DNA of 19,494 bases. Origin: Pseudomonadota bacterium. GTDB lineage: Bacteria; Desulfobacterota; Desulfobacteria; Desulfobacterales; RPRI01. Under the pieces are notes generated by a model, which was given only the letters and a program-made list of their open reading frames with translations, searched no databases and was not told the DNA's origin. Both the position numbers and the translations under genes were made by a program. Location: assembly GCA_018819005.1 (NCBI GenBank), contig JAHJQU010000160.1:1-19494 (forward strand), in the 5' to 3' direction. This document shows positions 13,888-19,494 of the stretch, in pieces; within the stretch, counting starts at the first letter, position 1, and every line of letters starts with the position of its first letter.

Positions 13888-14256
13888 CTATAATACTTCC
13901 GGGGCCAGTGAAATGATTTTCATAAATCTTTTTGCCCTGAGTTCTCTCGCAACAGGCCCGAAAATTCTCGTTCCGATCGGTTCTTTATTGGGTGTAATCA
14001 AAACGGCCGAATTATCATCAAATCTTATAAAAGATCCGTCAGTCCTTCTTATTTCTTTTTTAGTACGGACAACAACCGCTTTCAGCACCTCGCCTTTTTT
14101 TACCTTTGCGTTAGGAATTGCTTCTTTTACGGAAACGACAATAATATCACCTACACTTGCATAACGCCTTCTTGAACCACCAAGCACTTTGATACAATAA
14201 ACAACCTTTGCTCCGGAATTATCTGCTACCGTCAATCTCGTCTCTGCCTGAATCAT
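13888..14256 (-). CDS. rplN: 50S ribosomal protein L14
   Basis: 122 residues, the invariant length. MIQAETRLTVADNSGAKVVY, CIKVLGGSRRRYASVGDIIV, AVVVRTKKEIRRTDGSFIRF and IGTRIFGPVARELRAKRFMK are near-consensus L14. L14 forms bridges to the small subunit and is the binding site of the silencing factor RsfS. It follows rpsQ by 21 nt and is the first gene of the classical spc set, but no terminator or clear promoter separates it from the S10 set. Confidence 0.98.
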   Translation of the reverse strand: MIQAETRLTVADNSGAKVVYCIKVLGGSRRRYASVGDIIVVSVKEAIPNAKVKKGEVLKAVVVRTKKEIRRTDGSFIRFDDNSAVLITPNKEPIGTRIFGPVARELRAKRFMKIISLAPEVL

Positions 14257-14277
14257 TTTCTTAATTCCCTTTAAATA

Positions 14278-14535
14278 TCAAACAGCTTTCTCGACTATCT
14301 TGCTGACACGCCATTTTTTTGTCTTGCTGAGAGGCCTCGATTCTGTGATCAAAACCTTATCCCCGATCTTGCAAGAATTCTCTTCATCATGAGCAGAAAA
14401 CTTCGTCTGCCTTCTGATATATTTATGATAAAACTTGTGCTTGACCAGTCTTTCTACCTGAACAACAACAGTTTTATCCATCTTGTCGCTTACAACCGTT
14501 CCAACAACTTGTCTCTTCATTCCAATATTATTCAT
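14278..14535 (-). CDS. rpsQ: 30S ribosomal protein S17
   Basis: 85 residues, a single OB fold: KRQVVGTVVSDKMDKTVVVQ, VERLVKHKFYHKYIRRQTKF, SAHDEENSCKIGDKVLITES and RPLSKTKKWRVSKIVEKAV. It binds the 5' domain of 16S rRNA. Two ATG starts are possible, at 14535 or five codons later. The first is kept because the second has only a poor ribosome binding site directly against it. It follows rpmC by 8 nt. Confidence 0.95.
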   Translation of the reverse strand: MNNIGMKRQVVGTVVSDKMDKTVVVQVERLVKHKFYHKYIRRQTKFSAHDEENSCKIGDKVLITESRPLSKTKKWRVSKIVEKAV

Positions 14536-14543
14536 GGCAGCAA

Positions 14544-14747
14544 TTATTCTTTATTTTTATTGAGTTTAAATTCTTGAATAATGGTCTTTAACCTTGCAAT
14601 CTCATGTTTGGTCTGCTCTATCTTCTTGGGACTTTCCAGCTGACCGGCCCCGTGCTGAAAACGCAGATTAAAAAGACCCTCAGTCAACTCACTTAACTTT
14701 CTAAGTCTCTCATCCTGGCTTAATTCTCTAATCTCACTCGCTTTCAT
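14544..14747 (-). CDS. rpmC: 50S ribosomal protein L29
   Basis: 67 residues starting at the ATG 14745-14747, one base after the rplP stop, with AGGAG inside the end of rplP. MKASEIRELSQDERLRKLSE and LTEGLFNLRFQHGAGQLESP, then KKIEQTKHEIARLKTII, match L29, a two-helix protein near the exit tunnel. A longer frame upstream only reads through rplP in another phase and was not used. Confidence 0.97.
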   Translation of the reverse strand: MKASEIRELSQDERLRKLSELTEGLFNLRFQHGAGQLESPKKIEQTKHEIARLKTIIQEFKLNKNKE

Positions 14748-14748
14748 A

Positions 14749-15162
14749 TTATATATTGCTCCTGTCAACAAATTTGGTCTTAATTGAAAGTTTGTGTGAC
14801 GCAAGCCTGAGAGCTTCCCTGGCAAGCTCTTTCGAGACACCTTCCATCTCATATAGAATTTTACCCGGACGGACTATCGCAACCCAACCTTCAGGCGCGC
14901 CTTTACCTTTTCCCATTCTGACTTCAGCGGGCTTTTTTGTAAACGGCTTATCCGGAAATATTCTTATCCACAGCTTACCGCCTCTTTTTACATGGCGGGT
15001 CATGGCAATACGGGCAGCCTCAATTTCCTTGGCGTTGACAGCACCACATTCGATAGCCTGCAACCCGTATTCACCAAAGTTCAGATTTGAGCCCCGGCTG
15101 GCCAAACCCTTCATTCTTCCTTTTTGCTGTTTTCTATATTTAACTTTTTTGGGACTAAGCAT
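14749..15162 (-). CDS. rplP: 50S ribosomal protein L16
   Basis: 137 residues. MLSPKKVKYRKQQKGRMKGL and ASRGSNLNFGEYGLQAIECG start the protein; TRHVKRGGKLWIRIFPDKPF, TKKPAEVRMGKGKGAPEGWV and AIVRPGKILYEMEGVSKELA are the conserved core near the A-site tRNA. It is 20 nt after rpsC and 1 nt before rpmC, the usual rpsC-rplP-rpmC order. Confidence 0.98.
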   Translation of the reverse strand: MLSPKKVKYRKQQKGRMKGLASRGSNLNFGEYGLQAIECGAVNAKEIEAARIAMTRHVKRGGKLWIRIFPDKPFTKKPAEVRMGKGKGAPEGWVAIVRPGKILYEMEGVSKELAREALRLASHKLSIKTKFVDRSNI

Positions 15163-15182
15163 TTACTTTTCTCTCCCGCCGG

Positions 15183-15836
15183 CTATCTGGCAGCCGCTTC
15201 TAATTGATCCTTTTTAAGAATCTCTCCCTTAAAAACAAAAACCTTGATGCCTATAATGCCATAAGTCGTGAGAGCTTCGGTAAAACCATAATCAATATCC
15301 GCTCTCAAAGTGTGCAGTGGTACGCGGCCTTCACGATACCATTCTGTTCTTGCTATTTCCGCTCCGCCCAGACGGCCGGAACATATTATCTTCACACCCA
15401 TTGCGCCGAACCTCATCGCAGATGCAACGCCACGCTTCATAGCTCTCCGGAAGGCAACTCTCTTGATCATCTGCTGGGCAACGCTTTCAGCTATAAGCTT
15501 GGCATCTATCTCGGGTTTCCTTACTTCCTGAATATCAATCATGACTTCATGAGATATCTGCTTCTCAAGCTCTTGTTTCAGAATGAGTATTTCAGAGCCT
15601 TTCTTGCCTATTATAATTCCGGGTCTTGATGCAAAAATCCGGAGCCTTACCCGCTTGGACGATCTTTCAATTTCAATCCTGGAAATCCCCGCATGGCCGA
15701 GCTTCTTATTCAAGTACTTCCGGATATTGTAATCCTCGAGTATATAATCAGCATAATTCTTGCCGGCATACCATTTTGAATCCCATGATTTAACTATACC
15801 CAATCTCAATCCTATCGGATTTACTTTCTGGCCCAA
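15183..15836 (-). CDS. rpsC: 30S ribosomal protein S3, TTG start
   Basis: 217 residues starting MGQKVNPIGLRLGIVKSWDS. The N-terminal type II KH domain has RPGIIIGKKGSEI with the GKKG loop at 77-80, and the C-terminal domain shows RRAMKRGVASAMRFGAMGVK and LHTLRADIDYGFTEALTTYG. S3 forms part of the mRNA entry channel. The start is TTG at 15834-15836 with GGAGG 7 nt upstream; no ATG is present there. It lies 12 nt after rplV. Confidence 0.97.
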   Translation of the reverse strand: MGQKVNPIGLRLGIVKSWDSKWYAGKNYADYILEDYNIRKYLNKKLGHAGISRIEIERSSKRVRLRIFASRPGIIIGKKGSEILILKQELEKQISHEVMIDIQEVRKPEIDAKLIAESVAQQMIKRVAFRRAMKRGVASAMRFGAMGVKIICSGRLGGAEIARTEWYREGRVPLHTLRADIDYGFTEALTTYGIIGIKVFVFKGEILKKDQLEAAAR

Positions 15837-15848
15837 GCTTTTACCTCC

Positions 15849-16190
15849 CTATTTCACCGATCCGTCAGCCAAAATGACTGTTATATGTGTAGTCTTTTTC
15901 AATATACGGGTCCCCCTGCCGCGTGCCCTTGCCGCAAAGCGCTTCAAAACAGGTCCTTGATTTGCGACGATGTTTCGGATCACCAGAGAATCAACATCTA
16001 TGTCAGGCTTCTGATTCGCATTCGCAACAGCCGACCTTATCACCTTCCCAACTATTCCAGCCGCTTTTAACGGCATGAATTTCAGCTCGTTCAAAGCTGT
16101 TTCAACCTTTTTCCCCTTAACAGCCCCTATAAGTTTTTGGACTTTTTGAGGAGAAATACGTATATATCTTGCTAAAGCCCTAACCTCCAT
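15849..16190 (-). CDS. rplV: 50S ribosomal protein L22
   Basis: 113 residues, the normal length. MEVRALARYIRISPQKVQKL, LKAAGIVGKVIRSAVANANQ and the tunnel-lining loop FAARARGRGTRILKKTTHIT are typical. L22's loop narrows the peptide exit tunnel and is a known site of macrolide resistance; no unusual change is evident. It follows rpsS by 25 nt. Confidence 0.98.
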   Translation of the reverse strand: MEVRALARYIRISPQKVQKLIGAVKGKKVETALNELKFMPLKAAGIVGKVIRSAVANANQKPDIDVDSLVIRNIVANQGPVLKRFAARARGRGTRILKKTTHITVILADGSVK

Positions 16191-16215
16191 AGCAAATATT
16201 CCCTTTTCTATATCC

Positions 16216-16497
16216 TTACTTTTTCAGTTTGGTTTTCTTGTCGCCTGCGTGTCCGTAAAAAGTCCTCGTTGGAGAGAATTCTCCCAGCTTATGTCCGACC
16301 ATGTTCTCGGTAACAAAAACCGGAATGAATTTTTTCCCGTTGTGGACTGCGAATGTAGTCCCTACCATTTCAGGAATAATTGTCGAACGCCTTGACCACG
16401 TTTTTACGACTCTGGCTCCCCGGCTTTCCTGAATAGCCGACATTTTCTTCATTAACTTCGGTTCAATGTATGGACCTTTTTTTAACGACCTTGGCAT
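16216..16497 (-). CDS. rpsS: 30S ribosomal protein S19
   Basis: The start is the ATG at 16495-16497 with AGGAG 5 nt upstream, giving MPRSLKKGPYIEPKLMKKMS and a 93-residue protein. An in-frame TTG 18 nt earlier would place the ribosome binding site inside the gene. VVKTWSRRSTIIPEMVGTTF, NGKKFIPVFVTENMVGHKLG and EFSPTRTFYGHAGDKKTKLKK (split here: ends KTKLKK) match S19 of the 30S head, which pairs with S13. A 57-nt gap with a 9-bp A+T-rich hairpin separates it from rplB. Confidence 0.97.
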   Translation of the reverse strand: MPRSLKKGPYIEPKLMKKMSAIQESRGARVVKTWSRRSTIIPEMVGTTFAVHNGKKFIPVFVTENMVGHKLGEFSPTRTFYGHAGDKKTKLKK

Positions 16498-16520
16498 AAA
16501 TTCTCCTGAATACAAAAACC

Positions 16521-16549
16521 GACTTTATAAAACCTTAAACTATAAAGTC
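16521..16549 (-). other. A+T-rich hairpin between rplB and rpsS
   Basis: GACTTTATA (16521-16529) and TATAAAGTC (16541-16549) form a perfect 9-bp stem with an 11-nt loop. It begins 5 nt after the rplB stop and ends about 10 nt before the rpsS ribosome binding site. No T-run follows it, so it is not a standard terminator; it may be an RNA-stability element. Confidence 0.5.
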
Positions 16550-16554
16550 TGAAT

Positions 16555-17382
16555 TTATTTCTGTGTACGCTTTTTAACTATAAATGAATTGGTTTTTTTG
16601 TTCTTTCTGGTTTTATAACCTTTTGACGGGACACCCCATGGACTGCATGGATGCCGCCCGCCGGATGACCGGCCTTCTCCGCCGCCCATCGGATGGTCAA
16701 CCGGATTCATTGCAACACCCCTGACTTTCGGTCTTTTTCCAAGCCATCGATTCCGCCCGGCTTTCCCGAGATCAATATTTTCATGAACAACATTACCAAT
16801 CTGACCAATTGTCGCGCAGCAGTTCAGAAGAACCATCCTCACTTCACCTGACGGGAGCTTAATCAGCGCATACTTGTTCTCTTTCGCCATCAGTTGAGCA
16901 AATGTGCCCGCGCTTCTTACAATCTGTCCCCCTTTTCCAACTTTAAGCTCTATATTGTGTATGTGCGTACCAAGGGGGATATTGCTCAAAGGCAAGGAAT
17001 TTCCGGGTTTTATATCGGCTTCCGGACCCGACATTACCATATCGTCCACAGAAAGATTAAGAGGAGCAAGAATATATCTTTTTTCCCCGTCAACATAATG
17101 AAGGAGTGCGATTCTTGCACTTCTGTTGGGATCATACTCAATTGATGCAACCCTTGCGGGTATCCCTTTTTTATCCCGCTTAAAGTCAATTATCCTGTAG
17201 TGCCTCTTGCTTCCGCCACCGATATGCCTGCTTGTAATGCGTCCATGTACATTACGGCCTCCGCTTCTATTGGAAGGCTTAATAAGGCTCTTTTCCGGTT
17301 TTGAACTGGTAACTTCTTCAAATGATGAATAAACCTGAAAACGCCTTCCGGCAGATGTAGGTTTTACTTTCTTTACAGCCAT
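16555..17382 (-). CDS. rplB: 50S ribosomal protein L2
   Basis: 275 residues, full length. MAVKKVKPTSAGRRFQVYSS begins the protein; GGRNVHGRITSRHIGGGSKR and HYRIIDFKRDKKGIPARVAS form the N-terminal part, and the C-terminal RGVAMNPVDHPMGGGEGRSS with GGRHPCSPWGVPSKGYKTRK contains the conserved histidine near the peptidyl-transferase centre. L2 is needed for subunit joining and peptide-bond formation. It lies 17 nt after rplW. Confidence 0.98.
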   Translation of the reverse strand: MAVKKVKPTSAGRRFQVYSSFEEVTSSKPEKSLIKPSNRSGGRNVHGRITSRHIGGGSKRHYRIIDFKRDKKGIPARVASIEYDPNRSARIALLHYVDGEKRYILAPLNLSVDDMVMSGPEADIKPGNSLPLSNIPLGTHIHNIELKVGKGGQIVRSAGTFAQLMAKENKYALIKLPSGEVRMVLLNCCATIGQIGNVVHENIDLGKAGRNRWLGKRPKVRGVAMNPVDHPMGGGEGRSSGGRHPCSPWGVPSKGYKTRKNKKTNSFIVKKRTQK

Positions 17383-17399
17383 TTTAAGCTCCTAAATCT

Positions 17400-17687
17400 C
17401 TATACTCCTTCAAAAAATTCAATGCTCTCACCGGGCATGAGTCTGACGACAGCTTTCTTATAATCATTTCGCTTACCGAGAATCCGGCCCCTGCGTTTGA
17501 ATTTTCCCATAACCTGTAATGTTCTGACACTGGCAACTTTCACCTTGAAAATGCCCTCAACCGCCTTTTTAATTTCAACCCTGTTGGCTTTGCGATCGAC
17601 TTCGAAAGTTATCTGATTTGCAGATTCTTTCTGTATTGTGCTCTTCTCAGTAATCAAAGGCCTTTTAATAACTTCATACCGGTTCAT
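17400..17687 (-). CDS. rplW: 50S ribosomal protein L23
   Basis: 95 residues. YEVIKRPLITEKSTIQKESA, NQITFEVDRKANRVEIKKAV, EGIFKVKVASVRTLQVMGKF and KRRGRILGKRNDYKKAVVRL match L23, which sits at the tunnel exit and is the docking site of trigger factor and SRP. The ATG overlaps the stop of rplD by 4 nt (ATGA), a usual sign of coupled translation. Confidence 0.98.
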   Translation of the reverse strand: MNRYEVIKRPLITEKSTIQKESANQITFEVDRKANRVEIKKAVEGIFKVKVASVRTLQVMGKFKRRGRILGKRNDYKKAVVRLMPGESIEFFEGV

Positions 17688-18307
17688 ACCAGCAACCTCC
17701 CTTCAATACTCTTTATTGAAGGCTCAAGCAGAATCAGCTTCTCATATTTCAAGATATCATAAACATTCAGGCCTTCGCATCTCATTACCTTGATATCGGG
17801 AATATTTCTCGAAGAAAGCTCAAGGTTTTCATTTGTAGCTTCAGTAACAATCAATGCTTTTTTGATCTGCAGATTGCCGAGAACGGACACAAAATTCTTT
17901 GTTTTCGGTTCTTCAAGCGCAAGCTTGTCAAGTACAAGAAGATTATTCTCCTGAATCTTACAGGTCAACGCCATTTTAAGAGCCTGCTTTCTTACTTTTT
18001 TCGGAACTTTGTAAGAATACGATCTCGGGTTGGGTCCAAAAATGGAACCGCCGCCTCTTAACAACGGTGATTTGATATCTCCTCTGCGCGCCCTGCCTGT
18101 TCCCTTCTGTTTGTACAGTTTTCTGGTACTCCCCTTCACATCGCTGCGATGTTTAACGGAAGCGGTTCCTGCCCGCCTGCAGGCCAGTTGCATGGTAACA
18201 ACTTCATGCAACACGCTTTGTTTTACAGGAACATTGAAGATGCTGTCCGCAAGCTCAAGCTGCGAAACCTTATCTCCATTTATATTGAAAACATCTATTA
18301 TTGACAT
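17684..18307 (-). CDS. rplD: 50S ribosomal protein L4
   Basis: 207 residues, normal length. The extended loop that reaches the exit tunnel is visible as VKGSTRKLYKQKGTGRARRG and DIKSPLLRGGGSIFGPNPRS, followed by YSYKVPKKVRKQALKMAL. In E. coli L4 also represses the S10 operon by acting on its leader; the leader here would lie further upstream and is not recognisable, since rpsJ directly follows tuf. It lies 51 nt after rplC and overlaps rplW by 4 nt. Confidence 0.98.
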   Translation of the reverse strand: MSIIDVFNINGDKVSQLELADSIFNVPVKQSVLHEVVTMQLACRRAGTASVKHRSDVKGSTRKLYKQKGTGRARRGDIKSPLLRGGGSIFGPNPRSYSYKVPKKVRKQALKMALTCKIQENNLLVLDKLALEEPKTKNFVSVLGNLQIKKALIVTEATNENLELSSRNIPDIKVMRCEGLNVYDILKYEKLILLEPSIKSIEGRLLV

Positions 18308-18358
18308 AATCTCGTCCTAAATATTAACTTTGGTTGGCTCATTTTTTAAGCAGGGCCC

Positions 18359-19006
18359 TTATAAAACATCTGTTAAATTCGCTGCTTTGGGCTTGCACAA
18401 GTAAATCAGGCTTGACTTTGGACCGGGAACCGCTCCCTTTACAAGAACCAGATTATCCTGATGCCTTATATCAATTATCTCCAGATTTCTTATGGTCCGT
18501 CTTGCAAAACCGTAGTGACCGGGCATTTTTTTCCCTTTCGTTACCCTTGAAGGCCATGCACTTGCACCTATTGAACCCGGAATTCTGTGGCTGTGACTCC
18601 CATGGGTTTTTCTTCCGCCGCTGAATCCGTGGCGCTTTATTACACCCGCAAAACCCCTGCCCTTTGTGGTGCCGACAACATCAACGCGGTCTCCGACATT
18701 GAATATTTCAACATTTATTATCTGGCCAAGCTTATAATCCCCGGGGTTTCCGGATGTGAACTCACGCAGACATTCGCACGATTCAAGCTCTGCTTTCTTC
18801 AGATGACCCTCAACCGGCCTCTTCATGCGTGATTTCTTTTTTTCTCCGAAACCGAGTTGGAGCGCATTGTATCCATCCGTTTTATCCGTTTTTATCTGGG
18901 TTACAACGCAAGGCCCAATCTTTAGAACTGTTACAGGAACATATTTCCCATCCGAGGTGAAGACAACCGTCATCCCCAGTTTTTTACCTATCAATCCTCT
19001 ACTCAT
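18359..19006 (-). CDS. rplC: 50S ribosomal protein L3
   Basis: With the ATG at 19004-19006 the protein starts MSRGLIGKKLGMTVVFTSDG, as L3 does, and has 215 residues. A second ATG four codons earlier (19018) cannot be ruled out; the purine-rich AGGGA fits the inner start better. GRGFAGVIKRHGFSGGRKTH, GSHSHRIPGSIGASAWPSRV and TKGKKMPGHYGFARRTIRNL cover the loop that reaches the peptidyl-transferase centre. In E. coli a Gln in this loop is methylated; here the loop reads GSIGASAWPSR, so that Gln is absent, as in many non-enteric bacteria. L3 is one of the two assembly initiators of the large subunit. Confidence 0.96.
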   Translation of the reverse strand: MSRGLIGKKLGMTVVFTSDGKYVPVTVLKIGPCVVTQIKTDKTDGYNALQLGFGEKKKSRMKRPVEGHLKKAELESCECLREFTSGNPGDYKLGQIINVEIFNVGDRVDVVGTTKGRGFAGVIKRHGFSGGRKTHGSHSHRIPGSIGASAWPSRVTKGKKMPGHYGFARRTIRNLEIIDIRHQDNLVLVKGAVPGPKSSLIYLCKPKAANLTDVL

Positions 19007-19026
19007 GGCTCTTACCATTCCCTATG

Positions 19027-19338
19027 CTACAGTTTTATCTCGACATCTACTCCTGGAGAAAGATCCAGTTTCATCAGGGCATCAACAGTCTGCTGCGTGG
19101 GCTCAATTATATCGAGAAGTCTTTTATGTGTTCTCATCTCAAACTGCTCCCTTGACTTTTTGTCAACATGGGGAGATCGCAGGACACAATATTTATTTTT
19201 TGTTGTCGGCAGCGGAATAGGCCCAATTACTTTTGCGCCGGTCTTATTTGCGGTATCAACTATATCTGACGCCGACTGATCCAGTAATTTATGATCATAA
19301 GCCTTAAGCTTGATTCTTATTTTGGTGTTCGTTGTCAT
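19027..19338 (-). CDS. rpsJ: 30S ribosomal protein S10 (NusE)
   Basis: 103 residues. KIRIKLKAYDHKLLDQSASD, IVDTANKTGAKVIGPIPLPT, VLRSPHVDKKSREQFEMRTH and KRLLDIIEPTQQTVDALMKL are near-consensus. S10 is part of the 30S head and, as NusE, of the transcription antitermination complex with NusB. It starts only 15 nt after the tuf stop, so the S10 genes are probably read together with tuf; no promoter fits between them. Confidence 0.98.
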   Translation of the reverse strand: MTTNTKIRIKLKAYDHKLLDQSASDIVDTANKTGAKVIGPIPLPTTKNKYCVLRSPHVDKKSREQFEMRTHKRLLDIIEPTQQTVDALMKLDLSPGVDVEIKL

Positions 19339-19353
19339 AGGTTATCTTTCTTT

Positions 19354-19494
19354 TTATCCGATTATTTCGCTTACTACTCCTGCACCAACAGTCCGGCCAC
19401 CTTCCCTTATCGCAAAACGAAGCTCTGTCTCCATAGCTATCGGTGTTATCAAATCCGCCGATATCGTTACATTGTCCCCGGGCATTACCATCTC
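19354..19494 (-). CDS. tuf: Elongation factor Tu, C-terminal end (cut by window edge)
   Basis: The last 46 codons and TAA of a gene entering from the right edge. EMVMPGDNVTISADLITPIA and LRFAIREGGRTVGAGVVSEI, then IG and stop, are the unmistakable end of EF-Tu domain III, which carries aminoacyl-tRNA to the ribosome. Bacteria often have tuf as the last gene of the str operon, just before rpsJ, as here. Whether a second tuf copy exists cannot be seen. Confidence 0.96.
   Translation of the reverse strand, partial: EMVMPGDNVTISADLITPIAMETELRFAIREGGRTVGAGVVSEIIG

Noticed and set aside
13555..13893. Plus-strand open frames such as this 112-codon one opposite rplX/rplN
   Set aside because: They lie wholly opposite clear ribosomal genes, lack ribosome binding sites and read as low-complexity shadows. 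The same applies to plus-strand frames at 4519-4872, 9014-9454, 14756-15217 and 15204-15629.
14748..14852. Longer L29 with 35 extra N-terminal residues
   Set aside because: The extension is an out-of-phase reading of the end of rplP; the standard L29 start with its own ribosome binding site is at 14747.

Overview
The window is almost entirely coded on the minus strand. About 80% of it is one long ribosomal-protein cluster; transcription runs from the right edge (position 19494) towards the left. Gene order, the secY-map-infA-rpmJ arrangement without adk, zinc-type S14/S4/L36, TRAP transport and family I CoA-transferase genes, and an intergenic inverted repeat of a kind I associate with sulfate-reducer genomes all suggest a Gram-negative anaerobe of the Desulfobacterota (former Deltaproteobacteria). 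This is inference; no species can be named from the sequence alone.

Layout in order of transcription: the 3' end of tuf (19354-19494); the S10 cluster rpsJ-rplC-rplD-rplW-rplB-rpsS-rplV-rpsC-rplP-rpmC-rpsQ (14278-19338); the spc cluster rplN-rplX-rplE-rpsN-rpsH-rplF-rplR-rpsE-rpmD-rplO-secY-map-infA (7744-14256); then rpmJ and the alpha cluster rpsM-rpsK-rpsD-rpoA-rplQ (4177-7525). Spacing is tight (several 1-14 nt gaps or overlaps), and I see no convincing terminator before the strong 12-bp hairpin after rplQ (4126-4159). The only larger gaps are infA-rpmJ (218 nt, filled by a 125-bp inverted-repeat element), rpsD-rpoA (156 nt), rpsK-rpsD (87 nt, a 9-bp hairpin made from short repeats), rplF-rplR (85 nt) and rpsN-rpsH (77 nt). 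Together these genes make about half of the ribosomal proteins, initiation factor 1, the Sec channel, methionine aminopeptidase and the RNA polymerase alpha subunit.

Left of the rplQ terminator lies an accessory metabolic locus. It begins with a two-subunit family I CoA-transferase, whose beta subunit carries an in-frame TAA at codon 94 of an otherwise full-length gene. Next comes a terminator/promoter region and a TRAP transporter: dctP (periplasmic binding protein), a strong hairpin, dctQ (small membrane subunit) and the start of dctM (large permease, cut by the window edge). A plausible reading is import of an organic acid followed by CoA activation, but the substrate cannot be told.

No tRNA, rRNA, CRISPR array, transposase or defence gene was seen. 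I found no strong case for a wholly new system. The items most worth checking are the interrupted CoA-transferase, the inverted-repeat element inside the ribosomal cluster, the rpsK-rpsD repeat hairpin, and TTG start codons that occur only among 30S-protein genes.
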